A stretch of DNA of 64,000 nt from Candidatus Bathyarchaeota archaeon (GCA_026394265.1 JAPKYO010000050.1:1-64000), one strand, 5' to 3'; counted from the first letter of the stretch, positions 32,175 to 41,477 are shown. Notes: a model not told the origin generated them from the sequence alone. Made by a program: numbers and translations.

Positions 32175-32756
32175 TTAATCCCTTCGAGGGGCGGAGGACC
32201 AAGCGATCGTTCCGAAGATGGCGCTTATGACGACCGTGGCGCCTATGATCATTATGAAGTAGGGCAGGATGTCGGTTCCGTTTATCGCCCCCTGGCCGTA
32301 GAGCCTGATAATGTAGGCTATCGCCAGGCTGCCGAGGGCTCCGACGACGTTCCCGAATCCCTTCATCACGCGGCCGGAGACCAGGCGTAGCGCCCCCTCG
32401 ATGAGGCCCCACCCGCCCATCACCATGAAGAACAGCACGATTGGCTCGGTGAGGATGAGGGGGAGTATGGTCGGCCCGTTGACCCAGCCCCGGAACCACA
32501 CCGTGAGCTCCTCCCAGACCCACGGGAACTGGAGATAGACCCAGGCAACGGCGATCAGGAAGACCCCGAACCCGACGCCGTCGAGGTAATCGGGGCCGTG
32601 ATCAAACCTCTCGAAGCGCCTCTCCATCCGCGCCTCGAATCTACGCCCCCACTGCGGCACGCTGGGGCTTACGGGCTCATCCATCTTCTGACCACACCTG
32701 TCACAGAACACGGCGTCAACCGGTAGCTCCTTACCACACTTGGGGCAGTAGACCAT
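32175..32756 (-). CDS. Zinc-ribbon membrane protein, unknown
   Basis: A 193-aa protein. The N-terminus is a zinc ribbon (YCPKCGKELPVDAVFCDRCG, four cysteines in two C-x2-C pairs), followed by a charged linker and four predicted membrane segments (roughly 55-73, 89-115, 120-140 and 160-185). I chose the ATG at 32756 because a TATA box CTTATATTCC (minus strand, about 32785-32794) places the transcript start there; the same frame extends upstream to 32804. I do not recognise the family. It is divergent from the epimerase gene. Confidence 0.7.
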   Translation of the reverse strand: MVYCPKCGKELPVDAVFCDRCGQKMDEPVSPSVPQWGRRFEARMERRFERFDHGPDYLDGVGFGVFLIAVAWVYLQFPWVWEELTVWFRGWVNGPTILPLILTEPIVLFFMVMGGWGLIEGALRLVSGRVMKGFGNVVGALGSLAIAYIIRLYGQGAINGTDILPYFIMIIGATVVISAIFGTIAWSSAPRRD

Positions 32757-32852
32757 TTTGACCACTATGAAGCGAGAAATGCCGGGAATATAAGCATAGA
32801 GCACAACAGGTACTCATTTAACCGGATGCCCCCAATACCCTTCCGAACCACG

Positions 32853-33800
32853 ATGCGCGTAGCCGTAACCGGTGGGGCGGGCTACATAGGCTCCACCCTA
32901 GTGAGAAACCTAACCAACGAAGGCCACCGCGTAACCGTAGTCGACAACCAGTCCACGGGCAACTACAGCCACTTGAAGCTGTTGAAAAACGAGGGCGCCG
33001 ACCTCCTAGTGGGGGACATCAGGAGTCCTGGAGACCTCGACGCGGCCCTGAAGGGCGCGGACGCCGTCGTCCACATGGCAGCCCTCTCCGACCTCGACGT
33101 CTGCAACGAGAGGCCAGAGGACGCGGTCTCCGTGAACGTCTACGGCACCTATCAGGTGGTCGAGGCGGCGAGGAGAAACGGCGTCGGTAGACTCGTCTTC
33201 TGCAGCAGCGCAGCCGTCTACGGCACACCGTCGACAACACCCGTAACCGAGAGGCACGCCACCCACCCCCTGAACCTCTACGGCACGACAAAACTCGCGG
33301 GCGAGAAACTCATCAACGCCGCCCACATAAACCACGGACTAGAGACCGTGAACCTCAGATTCGGGAACGTCTACGGCGTCGGCCTCTTCACAAACTGGGT
33401 CGGCGTCATCCCAAAGTTCGTGGCACTCGCCCTAGACGGAAAACCCCTCACCATCTACGGAGACGGCGCAAGCACGAGAGACTTCGTCCACGTAGAAGAC
33501 ATCACACGCGCAATCACACTCAGCCTAACAACGGGGGGAATCGGCGGCGAGACGTTCAACATCGGCAACGAGACCACAACAGTCAACGCGATAGCGGAGA
33601 CCGTATCAAGGGAGGTTGAGAAAGCCACGGGAAAACCCGTGAAGGTCACACACCTCCCACCCCGCCCCGGGGAGACAAAGGAGTTCAGCTACAACACGAC
33701 CAAGATAACAAACGCCCTCGGCTTCCAGCCAAAGTGGAAGCTACGAGACGGAATAAAGCAGATAATCCAGAATCGGCTCGCGCCCCAGAAAACTAGGTAA
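32853..33800 (+). CDS. NAD-dependent sugar-nucleotide epimerase (1)
   Basis: A 315-aa extended SDR of the UDP-glucose 4-epimerase/dTDP-glucose dehydratase type. The Rossmann motif is TGGAGYIGS (6-14), and the catalytic pair is Tyr143 with Lys147 in YGTTK. The later PKFVALALDGKPLTIYGDG and STRDFVHVEDI are typical of NDP-sugar epimerases, supporting surface sugar synthesis. I chose ATG 32853 (MRVAVTGGAG) over an upstream in-frame ATG at 32826 because a TATA-like CATTTAACC (32815-32823) would give a transcript starting after 32826. Confidence 0.9.
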   Translation: MRVAVTGGAGYIGSTLVRNLTNEGHRVTVVDNQSTGNYSHLKLLKNEGADLLVGDIRSPGDLDAALKGADAVVHMAALSDLDVCNERPEDAVSVNVYGTYQVVEAARRNGVGRLVFCSSAAVYGTPSTTPVTERHATHPLNLYGTTKLAGEKLINAAHINHGLETVNLRFGNVYGVGLFTNWVGVIPKFVALALDGKPLTIYGDGASTRDFVHVEDITRAITLSLTTGGIGGETFNIGNETTTVNAIAETVSREVEKATGKPVKVTHLPPRPGETKEFSYNTTKITNALGFQPKWKLRDGIKQIIQNRLAPQKTR

Positions 33801-33809
33801 AGAGGGAGC

Positions 33810-34040
33810 CTACTCGAGGACGACCATCGTCAGCGTAGACCTGACGTGGTTGAGCCGCCTGATCTTGCTCGTTATCACGTCCTTGATCTCCTGCATCGAG
33901 GAAGCCTCGAGGCGGACGACGAAGTCGTAGACCCCGTAGACGCCGTAGACATCCTTGACCTCAGGTATCTCCTTCAGAGCCTTGCTGACGTCGGTCCCCT
34001 CGCCGAGGTCGGTGTTGATTAAGACGAAGGCTACGCTCAT
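33810..34040 (-). CDS. Single-domain Lrp/AsnC ligand-binding protein (1)
   Basis: A 76-aa protein consisting only of the Lrp/AsnC regulatory (RAM) domain, MSVAFVLINTDLGEGTDV to TLTMVVLE, with no DNA-binding part. Such stand-alone domains bind amino acids and can modify full-length Lrp proteins. The region VYGVYGVYDFVVRLEA carries the ligand pocket. A paralogue is at 59.9 kb, alike in length and ending in RSTLTMIVV. A perfect palindrome lies just after its TATA box. Confidence 0.9.
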   Translation of the reverse strand: MSVAFVLINTDLGEGTDVSKALKEIPEVKDVYGVYGVYDFVVRLEASSMQEIKDVITSKIRRLNHVRSTLTMVVLE

Positions 34041-34059
34041 ATGTGCACCCGATTGGATG

Positions 34060-34071
34060 TTTCCCGGGAAA
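34060..34071. promoter_or_regulatory. Palindrome at the Lrp-like gene promoter
   Basis: TTTCCCGGGAAA is a perfect 12-base palindrome just downstream of the TATA-like GTTAAATGA (minus strand, 34072-34080). A protein bound here would block transcription. It may be an operator for Lrp-type or other dimeric regulators. Confidence 0.45.
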
Positions 34072-34227
34072 TCATTTAACGTTTTCTAGGAATAAAATGG
34101 ATTCACCATTATTCTATATATTGTCAGGTTACAATAAATACGGGTGACGGTTGTTCGTCTCGTGTCGAGTTTCCCTTCGACGCAATTCTTAACCCCAGCG
34201 CTGGGAAGGTTGCATTAGGCGCGTCGC

Positions 34228-35466
34228 TTGGTTCTCAACAGGGGCGTCTCGATAGTGGGCGCGGGGATGACTAGGTTCCATAACAAGCTACACGTCGACA
34301 AGACGGGGAGGGAGCTCTTCGTCGAGGCCGCCCTAGACGCCGCGGGCTCCGTGGACAACGGTTTCAGGTTCAGGGACGCCGGCGCCCTATTCATCGGCAA
34401 CTTCACTAGCGACGTCTTCGAGGCGCAGGGCCACACGGCGGCCGTTATGGCCGACTGGCTCGGCATCAACCCCGTGCCCGCCTACAGGATCGAGGACGCC
34501 TGCGCAAGCGGGGGGGCGGCCCTCAACCTCGGCGCCATGGCAATCGCCTCGGGCATGACAGACGTCGTAATCGTCGGCGGCGTCGAGAAGATGAGCCGAC
34601 TCACCACGGATCAGGTGACGGACGCCCTCGCCCTCGCCGCCGACTCATCATACGAGACATCAGTCGGATTCACGTTCCCCTCCATCTACGCAGCCATAGC
34701 CTCCGCCTACTTCAAGAAACACGGGACAGGCTGGGACCAACTCGCCGCCGTGACCATAAAGAACCACAGGAACGGCGCACTCAACCCCAAGGCGCAGTTC
34801 CAATCAGAGATCATGGCGATCGCCCAGAAACTCGGCGAGAGGGACGGCAGGACATTCAGAGACGAGATGGAGTTCCTCAGATCCGACTATAACCCGACGA
34901 TAGCCTCACCCCTACGACTCTTCGACTGCTGCCCCGTCTCCGACGGAGCCGCCGCCATCATCCTAGTCGCTGACGAGGTCGCGTGGCGATACACGGACAC
35001 ACCCGTCAAGGTCGCCGGCATGGGGCAGGCAAGCGACACCATAGCACTGCACAGCCGCCCCGACTTCACGACACTACGCGCAGCCGTCAAGGCATCAGAA
35101 GACGCATACAAGATGGCGTCCGCGACCCCCAAGGACATCCAAGTAGCAGACGTACACGACTGCTTCACCATAGCCGAGATCGTCGCCACGGAGGACCTCG
35201 GATTCTTCCCGAAGGGACAGGGAGGCAGAGCCGCCGAAGAGGGCAGAACCGCCCTAAACGGCGAACTCCCGATAAACCCAGACGGCGGCCTCAAGGCGAA
35301 GGGCCACCCAGTCGGCGCCACAGGCGTCGCCATGGCCTACGAGATGTTCAAACAGCTACGCTGTCAAGCCGGCAGACACCAAGTACAGGGCGCCGAAACG
35401 GGCCTCACCCACAACGTGGGCGCCGCCGGCGCAAGCGTAGCAGTCCAAGTATTCAGGAGGGGATGA
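34228..35466 (+). CDS. Thiolase (SCP-x type acetyl-CoA C-acyltransferase)
   Basis: A 412-aa thiolase that cleaves 3-ketoacyl-CoA with CoA, or runs the reverse condensation. The nucleophile Cys92 lies in ACASGGAAL, and the C-terminal catalytic motif is KGHPVGATG; VHDCFTIAE is the other conserved His region. The sequence type is the archaeal/SCP2 thiolase group that pairs with a DUF35 protein, which follows at once here. The start is TTG at 34228. It lies in an acyl-CoA oxidation neighbourhood with a fused dehydrogenase/hydratase and EtfBA. Confidence 0.92.
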   Translation: MVLNRGVSIVGAGMTRFHNKLHVDKTGRELFVEAALDAAGSVDNGFRFRDAGALFIGNFTSDVFEAQGHTAAVMADWLGINPVPAYRIEDACASGGAALNLGAMAIASGMTDVVIVGGVEKMSRLTTDQVTDALALAADSSYETSVGFTFPSIYAAIASAYFKKHGTGWDQLAAVTIKNHRNGALNPKAQFQSEIMAIAQKLGERDGRTFRDEMEFLRSDYNPTIASPLRLFDCCPVSDGAAAIILVADEVAWRYTDTPVKVAGMGQASDTIALHSRPDFTTLRAAVKASEDAYKMASATPKDIQVADVHDCFTIAEIVATEDLGFFPKGQGGRAAEEGRTALNGELPINPDGGLKAKGHPVGATGVAMAYEMFKQLRCQAGRHQVQGAETGLTHNVGAAGASVAVQVFRRG

Positions 35467-35467
35467 A

Positions 35468-35842
35468 GTGAGCGAGTTCACGACGAAGGTATTCAACGGA
35501 TACGTGGCGCAGGGGAAACTCATGGGAAACAGGTGTAAGAGCTGCGGGGAGTACCACATCCCGCCACGGCAGATATGCTCCAAGTGCGGCTCCCAGCAGC
35601 TAGAGTGGCACGAGTTCAAGGGAGAAGGCGTCCTAGAGGCCGTGACGCTAAACAGGGCACCCTCCACCCCATTCAGGGGGCGCGGACCCTACGCAGTCGG
35701 CATAGTAAGACTCGACGAGGGCCCCTCCATCTCGGGCCTCCTAGCCATAGAGAACCCCGAGAACATCGTCGTGGGGATACGCGTGAAATTCGCCGCCGTA
35801 AAAGACGGCGAGAAGACGATCCTCGCCTTCAAGACGCCCTAA
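35468..35842 (+). CDS. DUF35 zinc-ribbon/OB-fold thiolase partner
   Basis: A 124-aa protein with a rubredoxin-like zinc ribbon (Cys in NRCKSCGEY and ICSKCGSQ) followed by an OB fold (EGVLEAVTLNRAP to FAAVKDGEKTI). In archaea such proteins bind thiolase and HMG-CoA synthase and hold them together so acetoacetyl-CoA is passed on. The GTG start lies one base after the thiolase stop. No HMG-CoA synthase gene is adjacent, so here it probably serves the thiolase alone. Confidence 0.92.
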   Translation: MSEFTTKVFNGYVAQGKLMGNRCKSCGEYHIPPRQICSKCGSQQLEWHEFKGEGVLEAVTLNRAPSTPFRGRGPYAVGIVRLDEGPSISGLLAIENPENIVVGIRVKFAAVKDGEKTILAFKTP

Positions 35843-37669
35843 CTACTCGCCGGTGAAGACGGGCTTCCGCTTCTCCTTGAACGCGGAGACACCCTCCCTG
35901 AAGTCCCTCGTCTCGAAGAGCTTCGAGAACTCGCGGGACTCCTCTTCTAGATCATCGTCCTTCACATTGGGGTTCGTGAGCGCCTTCACGGCGGCCACCA
36001 CCGTCGGTGAAGCGGCGGCCAACTTGGCGACGAACTCGTCGACCTTGGCACCATACTCGGCCGCGGGGTAGACCCTGTCCACGAGGCCGATCTGGCGCGC
36101 CTCCTCTGCTGTGACGTTCTCACCGGTGGCGATCAACAGCTTGGCGCGCTGCTTCCCGACGAGCTTGGCGACTATCTTGGTGCCGCCCCAGCCGGGGATG
36201 ACGCCTAGGTTCGCCTCGGGCTGCCCCAGCTTCGCCTTATCGATCGCGACCCTGAAGTCACACCACGAGGCCAGCTCGCAGCCACCGCCGAGGGCGAAGC
36301 CATTGATGGCGGCAACGACGGGCTTCTTCGAGGCTTTGATCCTCTTCATCGCCCTCTTCCCCGCCCTCGTGTAGTCGAGTGCCTGCGCGGGCGTGAGCTT
36401 GCTGAACTCGTCGATGTCCGCACCCGCGGAGAACGCCCGGTCCCCCGCGCCGGTGATGACGATGCACCTCACGGACTTGTCCGAGCCGGACTTCTCCACG
36501 GCGTCCGCGATCGTCGTAAGCATCTCGGTCGTTATAGAGTTGAGCTTTGAGGCGCGGTTGATCGTGATCTTGAGGACACCGTTCTTCGCCTCGGCGAGGA
36601 CCGGTTTCTCCTCCAATCCGACGCCCGCCTCCAGGCGCGCCTTCAGCTCGAACGGCCCTATGGGCATGTTGGCGCCCAGCTTCACGGCGAGGTCCACCGA
36701 GAGGGGGTCGGCGATCCCCTCGGCGACGAGCCTCTCCGCCTCCGCCACGAAGGGCTTGAGCAGCAGCGCGGGGTCGAAGCCCTTCGCCTGCTCCTCCTTC
36801 ACCTCCGGCTTGCCGTAGACGTAGAAGCCCTCACCAGTTTTCTTGCCAAGCTTCCTCTGCGCGAATAGCTGCTGTATGGGCTCCGCCGCCCTGTAGGCTG
36901 CGCCGAGGTTGTCCTCGAAGACGCGTAGGATGTTGTAGGTGATGTCGAGGCCGATGAGGTCGGCGAGCATGAATGGTCCCATGGGCATCCCCGCCTTGTA
37001 CTGCATCGTGGCGTCGACCTGCTCCTTCGTGTAGCCCTGCTGGAGGAGCTTTGCGGCTTCGTTCAGGTAGGTGATGAGGACGCGGTTTACTATGAAGCCC
37101 GGCGCGTCACGCCCGACGACGACGGGGGTTTTTCCCAGCCGCTCCGCCAACCCCTTGACGAGTGCTATCGTCTCGGGCCGGGTCTTCTCCCCGGGGATGA
37201 TCTCGACGAGCTTCATGATAGTCGGCGGGTTGAAGAAGTGCATGCCGACGAAGCGACCGGGGTCGGAGACGGCGACCGCCATCTTGGTGATGCTGAGGCT
37301 GCTCGTGTTCGTTGCGAGTATGGCGTCCGCCCTCGCGTGTTTTGAGACCTCCCCCCAGACGGCGTGCTTGACCTCCATCCTCTCTGGCACGGCCTCAACG
37401 ACGAGATCGGCGTCCCTGACGGCGTCGGGCAGGCTAAGCGTCGTGCCTATCCGCCCCATGATGGCGGGGACGTCCTCCTGCTTGAGGCGCCCACGCTCCA
37501 CGAGGCGCGCGAGGTTCTTCTCGATCCCTGTCTTCGCCCCGTCGAGGAAGCTCTGCTCGATGTCCCGTATCGTGACGCTGATCCCCGCCTGGGCGGCGAT
37601 CTGGGCTATCCCGTGCCCCATGACCCCCACGCCGAGAACCGTGATCCGACCTACTCCTTCTGGCTTCAT
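35843..37669 (-). CDS. Fused 3-hydroxyacyl-CoA dehydrogenase/enoyl-CoA hydratase
   Basis: A 608-aa two-step enzyme. The N-terminal dehydrogenase has GVGVMGHG (13-20) and a VNRVLITYLNEA dimerisation helix; the C-terminal third (from about residue 375) is a crotonase with the oxyanion segment NGFALGGGCELAS and AVIPGWGGTKI-like region. This dehydrogenase-first order is the archaeal type known from the 3-hydroxypropionate/4-hydroxybutyrate cycle enzyme and archaeal beta-oxidation. I start at ATG 37669 (MKPEGVGR); a TATA box GCTTAAAG (minus strand, about 37698) matches. The listed frame extends upstream to 37717. Confidence 0.93.
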   Translation of the reverse strand: MKPEGVGRITVLGVGVMGHGIAQIAAQAGISVTIRDIEQSFLDGAKTGIEKNLARLVERGRLKQEDVPAIMGRIGTTLSLPDAVRDADLVVEAVPERMEVKHAVWGEVSKHARADAILATNTSSLSITKMAVAVSDPGRFVGMHFFNPPTIMKLVEIIPGEKTRPETIALVKGLAERLGKTPVVVGRDAPGFIVNRVLITYLNEAAKLLQQGYTKEQVDATMQYKAGMPMGPFMLADLIGLDITYNILRVFEDNLGAAYRAAEPIQQLFAQRKLGKKTGEGFYVYGKPEVKEEQAKGFDPALLLKPFVAEAERLVAEGIADPLSVDLAVKLGANMPIGPFELKARLEAGVGLEEKPVLAEAKNGVLKITINRASKLNSITTEMLTTIADAVEKSGSDKSVRCIVITGAGDRAFSAGADIDEFSKLTPAQALDYTRAGKRAMKRIKASKKPVVAAINGFALGGGCELASWCDFRVAIDKAKLGQPEANLGVIPGWGGTKIVAKLVGKQRAKLLIATGENVTAEEARQIGLVDRVYPAAEYGAKVDEFVAKLAAASPTVVAAVKALTNPNVKDDDLEEESREFSKLFETRDFREGVSAFKEKRKPVFTGE

Positions 37670-37804
37670 TGCAGTACCCTCGATCTTGATCTCTTTAAGC
37701 GTTATAGCCGAATGCATAAATCTTGTCGTTAATCGTCGAACCTCCCTTCGACGTTTGACTGGAAAGATTAAATGTGGGGAGCAGGGGAAGATTGGCTGAT
37801 TTAT

Positions 37805-38596
37805 GTGACGAGGATAGTCGTCCTGGTCAAGGACATACCGGATCTCAACGAGGTCAAGATAGATCCCTCTACGCGCAGACCGCTGGTCGAGGGCGCGAAG
37901 AGGAGGCTCAACGACCTCGATAAGAGGGCGCTAGAGGCCGCCATCAGGATGAAGGAGGCGGGCGGCATGGAAGTCGTCACCGTGTCGATGGGGGACGAGA
38001 GGACGAAGACTTGTCTCCTCGAGGCACTCGCCATGGGCGCCGACGCCGCATACATCGTAGCCGACCCCGCCCTGAAGGGGCTCGACGCCTGCGCCACGAG
38101 CCGCGTCCTCGAGGCGGCTATACGGAAGGCTGGGGCATTCGACGTCATAGTCTCGGGGGAGCTGTCACTCGACGGCATGGGGTCACAGGTGGGACCACGC
38201 GTCGCGGAGCTTCTCGACATCCCACAGGTGACCTACGCGAAGGAGCTGAAGTATGAGGCGGGCAAGTACAGGGCAGTCAGGGACCTCGAGGACGTTGACG
38301 AGGTCGTCGAGGCCGAGCCACCCTTCCTCGCCACGGTCGTGAGGGAGATCAACGAGCCACGCATCCCCAGCCTCATGAACATAATGAAGGCGAAGAAGAA
38401 GCCACTCACCGAGTGGAACGTGGAGGCACTCGGCCTCAAGGCCGACGAACTCAAGGCATCCATCAGGGTCGTGGTCTCCGACGTTAAGGCGCCCGAGGTG
38501 AAGCGGAAGCGCGTCATGATCAAGACGGAGAAGGTCGAGGAGGCGGTGGAGAAGCTTGTCTCCGCCCTCGTCGCCGAGGGGGCGCTGGAGGAGTGA
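37805..38596 (+). CDS. etfB: Electron transfer flavoprotein, beta subunit
   Basis: A 263-aa EtfB. It begins VTRIVVLVKDIPDLNEVKIDP, the family N-terminus, from GTG at 37805, about 37 bases after the TATA-like GATTAAATG (37764-37772). The middle has AMGADAAYIV, and ELSLDGMGSQVGPRVAELLDIPQVTY matches the conserved ETF beta core. EtfB and EtfA form a FAD dimer that takes electrons from acyl-CoA dehydrogenases. It overlaps etfA by four bases. Confidence 0.93.
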   Translation: MTRIVVLVKDIPDLNEVKIDPSTRRPLVEGAKRRLNDLDKRALEAAIRMKEAGGMEVVTVSMGDERTKTCLLEALAMGADAAYIVADPALKGLDACATSRVLEAAIRKAGAFDVIVSGELSLDGMGSQVGPRVAELLDIPQVTYAKELKYEAGKYRAVRDLEDVDEVVEAEPPFLATVVREINEPRIPSLMNIMKAKKKPLTEWNVEALGLKADELKASIRVVVSDVKAPEVKRKRVMIKTEKVEEAVEKLVSALVAEGALEE

Positions 38597-39516
38597 ACAT
38601 GAAGACGCTCATCTACTCAGAGAACACGGAGCTGTCTCTCCAGCTGCTGGGTAAGGCGATACAGCTCTCAGGGGCGGGCGTGTCCGCCGTCGCGGTCGAC
38701 CATGATCAGGCTAGTGCGCTCGTGGGCAGCGGGGCCGCTAAGGCGTATCTGGTCAAGGATAGGTCGCTCGACGCCCTGAGGGCGGGAATCCTCGACGTGG
38801 TCGCCAGGGAGTCGCCCGACCTAGTCATGTTTGGCTCGACGAAGAGGGAGAGGGAACTCGCTCCACGCGTCGCCGCCGCCCTGAAGGCAGGCTACTCGGG
38901 GGACTGCTTTGAAGCCCAGCAGGCGGGCGATGGATTCGCCGTGAAGAGGCTCGCCTACGGCGGCTCGACGATCGCATCGGCAACCATCAAGGGCAAGCCC
39001 GCGATCATAAGCGTACCCCCGCGGAGCTTCCAGAAACCAGAGACGAAGGGGAAGCAGGGCGAGATCATAAAACTCAACACATCAGCACCCGCCTCGAGGG
39101 TCAAGGTGCTCGAATCTAGGCCGAAGAGGACCGGCGACGCCGGGCTCGAGAGCGCCAAGATCATCGTCTCGGCCGGCAGGGGCTTCAAGAAGAGGGAGGA
39201 CCTCAAGCTCCTAGAGGAGCTCGCGTCTGTGCTGGGCGCGAAGATGGGGTGCAGCCGCCCCGTCTCGGCCGACCTCGGCTGGATGGACCAGTGGGTCGGT
39301 ATAAGCGGGAAGAAGGTGGCGCCGCGCCTCTACGTCGCCTGCGGCATCTCGGGCACGATACAGCACGCCGCGGGGATAAGGGACAGCAAGCTAATCGTCA
39401 GCATAAACAGCGACGAGGCCGCGGGCATACACGAGCTCAGCGACTACAGCATCGTTGGGGACCTCTACGCGGTCCTCCCCGCCCTGACGAAGGCGCTCAG
39501 GGAACGCGCCAAGTAG
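38593..39516 (+). CDS. etfA: Electron transfer flavoprotein, alpha subunit
   Basis: A 307-aa EtfA (305 aa if the ATG at 38599 is the true start; the reported frame opens with GTG). The C-terminal FAD domain is clear: SAGRGFKKREDLKLLEELA, VSADLGWMDQWVGISGK and CGISGTIQHAAGIRDS, with the signature INSDEAAGIHELSDYSIVGD. It follows etfB with overlap. Together they should pass electrons from the acyl-CoA dehydrogenase at 3.1-4.3 kb to a quinone or other acceptor. Confidence 0.94.
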   Translation: MNMKTLIYSENTELSLQLLGKAIQLSGAGVSAVAVDHDQASALVGSGAAKAYLVKDRSLDALRAGILDVVARESPDLVMFGSTKRERELAPRVAAALKAGYSGDCFEAQQAGDGFAVKRLAYGGSTIASATIKGKPAIISVPPRSFQKPETKGKQGEIIKLNTSAPASRVKVLESRPKRTGDAGLESAKIIVSAGRGFKKREDLKLLEELASVLGAKMGCSRPVSADLGWMDQWVGISGKKVAPRLYVACGISGTIQHAAGIRDSKLIVSINSDEAAGIHELSDYSIVGDLYAVLPALTKALRERAK

Positions 39517-39553
39517 AGCCAACCCTTTTCTTCGATCCACCCGAGTATTTCTC

Positions 39554-40330
39554 GTGCCACTCGACGAAGCCATCCTAGCCACGATACGCGATGCCGCCAC
39601 CCTCATCAAGGGTTCGCGATACGTAACAGCGTTGACCGGGGCGGGGGTCTCCGTTGAGAGCGGCATCCGCCCATTCAGGGGACCGGGTGGGCTCTGGACC
39701 GAGCGCGGCGAGCCCCCGATGGACGGCTACAGGAGATTCGAGGCCGACCCGAAGGGGTACTGGGAGGAGATGCTCAGCCCGGCGAGGAGAAGTATGTTCG
39801 GGAACAGCTTCGCGGAGGCGAAGCCGAACGCCGGCCACTACGCCCTAGCGGAGCTCGAGGCGATGGGCATCCTACGATCCCTCGTCACGCAGAACATCGA
39901 CAACCTCCACAGCGAGGCGGGGAGCAGGAGAGTATTCGAGATTCACGGTAACAGGCTCAAGCTCAGGTGCGTCGATTGTGGAGCAAGGTTTCAGAGGGCG
40001 GGCTTCGACCTCTCGACGCTGCCGCCTCGGTGCCATGGGTGTGGCGGGGTCGTGAAGGACGATGTGGTCATGTTCGGTGAGCCGATTCCGAGGGACGTCC
40101 TCGACGCCTGCCAATCGGAGGCGGAGCAGAGCGACTGCATCATAGTAGCGGGGACATCGGCGGTCGTGTACCCGGCTGCGGGTCTGCCCCTCATCGTGAA
40201 GGAGAGGGGAGGCAAGATAATAGAGGTCAACCCGCTGGAGAGCGAGTTGAGCAAAATAAGCGACGCCGTCGTAAGGGCACCGTCCGGGGAAGCCCTCCCC
40301 GCCCTAGTCCAAGCATTGAAGCTAGCCTAG
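39554..40330 (+). CDS. Sirtuin (NAD-dependent protein deacylase)
   Basis: A 258-aa Sir2-family enzyme that removes acyl groups from lysine using NAD. It has GAGVSVESGI (29-38), the ribose-binding TQNIDNLHSEAG, the catalytic His in FEIHGNRLK and a zinc finger with CVDC and CHGC. The start is GTG at 39554 (MPLDEAILAT). Archaeal sirtuins regulate Alba and acetyl-CoA synthetase in some species. The last nine bases overlap the end of the convergent polysaccharide deacetylase gene. Confidence 0.93.
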   Translation: MPLDEAILATIRDAATLIKGSRYVTALTGAGVSVESGIRPFRGPGGLWTERGEPPMDGYRRFEADPKGYWEEMLSPARRSMFGNSFAEAKPNAGHYALAELEAMGILRSLVTQNIDNLHSEAGSRRVFEIHGNRLKLRCVDCGARFQRAGFDLSTLPPRCHGCGGVVKDDVVMFGEPIPRDVLDACQSEAEQSDCIIVAGTSAVVYPAAGLPLIVKERGGKIIEVNPLESELSKISDAVVRAPSGEALPALVQALKLA

Positions 40331-41113
40331 CTTCTTCCGCGTCCAGTCCGCGACCTCCCTACCCGTCGCGAACCAGACGTCCCCCTTCTGCTCCATGTCG
40401 GTGAGGAGCTTCTCCAGCATGTCGAGGCGGCTTATCCTGCCCGTTGCCTGCGGGTGACAGGTGAGGCCGAAGTAGCGGCCGAGGCGATAGATGCCCTCGA
40501 ACTCCGGTTTCCAAATCTTGTAGGCGTCCTCGGGGCCGCGGCGGTAGGTGTCGTACTGGGGCCAGTCGTCTAGCATCCACTCGACGGGCAACTCGACAAG
40601 GCCGGTTGGTTTGCCGCGCCACTCGAGCATGTAGGGCATGTCGTTGTCCATGAAGTCGCTGTCGTATGTGAATCCGAACTGCTTTATGCGGTCGATGGTG
40701 CGGTCGCTTATGAGCCAGTAGGGGGCGCGGAAGCCCTCGGGTTTGATGCCGAGCTTCTTGAGTGTGGCGAGGCTCCTCTCGAAGACGCTCTCCTCCATCT
40801 CCCAGCTCAGCTCACCTAGTCGCTCGTGGGTGTAGCCGTGGGCGCCTATCTCGTGTCCGTGCTTGATGATGTCCTTGACGGAGTCGGGGTACTTGTCGGC
40901 GGTCCAGCCGGGGACGAAGAAGGTCGCCTTGAGGCTGTGGCGGTCGAGCATCTCAAGGATGCGCGGGATCGCCACGTTGGGTGCGAAGCGCCCCCTGCTC
41001 TGGTTGACTATGTCTAGTGGGGTGCGCCAGATTGTGGCGCTGTCCGAGTCATAGTCGAATGAGAGGTTTACACAACACTTGTATCCCTTTGGCCAAAATC
41101 CCACAATATTCAC
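40322..41113 (-). CDS. Polysaccharide deacetylase-family protein
   Basis: A 263-aa NodB-fold protein. Metal and catalytic residues are Asp20 (NLSFDYDSD), the H-x3-H in AHGYTHERLG and FRAPYWLIS, with the C-terminal His in LTCHPQATG. The long insert around YRRGPEDAYKIW resembles PgdA-type cyclic-imidase-like members rather than simple chitin deacetylases. The start is ATG 41113; TATA box CTTATATTCG (minus, about 41136-41145) makes the mRNA leaderless. In archaea a peptidoglycan substrate is unlikely. Confidence 0.85.
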   Translation of the reverse strand: MNIVGFWPKGYKCCVNLSFDYDSDSATIWRTPLDIVNQSRGRFAPNVAIPRILEMLDRHSLKATFFVPGWTADKYPDSVKDIIKHGHEIGAHGYTHERLGELSWEMEESVFERSLATLKKLGIKPEGFRAPYWLISDRTIDRIKQFGFTYDSDFMDNDMPYMLEWRGKPTGLVELPVEWMLDDWPQYDTYRRGPEDAYKIWKPEFEGIYRLGRYFGLTCHPQATGRISRLDMLEKLLTDMEQKGDVWFATGREVADWTRKKLG

Positions 41114-41456
41114 CTGTGGAGATGGGGGCTATAGCGAATATAAGAAATGTATCGGTTATGAAACGACGGCGGGTTTGAGACTCTTTCGCCTCCACTCCTA
41201 CCGACTCATGCTACGGGTACGTTTCGACCGAGGGCTAAATGAGGCGGGGGTCAAAAACTTGACTCGTTATCTATTTTATTAAATTTATGTTCTTAGAAGT
41301 ACGCTAAATTAATACTATTTTGTTAATAATGACCTATAATTGATTTATATTTATTAATTCTTAGAATGGTCGCGGATTTAAATTAACATATTTATGTCAA
41401 AATTTGGCCAATTTTTTAGCAATGTTATTAAGCAGGGTATGGTTTAACATTACTTG
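41114..41456. other. AT-rich intergenic island
   Basis: From about 41260 to 41460 the sequence is conspicuously AT-rich in a GC-rich region. No coding frame is evident. It has two perfect copies of the near-palindrome TTCTTAGAA (41290-41298, 41358-41366) and a third 8/9 match at 41469-41477. It may hold the promoters of the polysaccharide deacetylase and zinc-finger genes, a regulator-binding region or a recombination scar. Confidence 0.4.
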
Positions 41457-41477
41457 ATGTTCTCAAAAGTCTTAGAA
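41290..41477. repeat. Three copies of TTCTTAGAA
   Basis: Sites at 41290-41298 and 41358-41366 are identical and 41469-41477 has one mismatch (GTCTTAGAA). Each is TTCT and AGAA around one base. The third lies between the two candidate start codons of the small zinc-finger gene, as expected for regulated binding sites. Confidence 0.45.

Noticed and set aside
41260..41460. AT-rich stretch as a replication origin
   Set aside because: No Cdc6/Orc gene or clear origin-recognition box repeats (GGTTCCA-type) were seen nearby.
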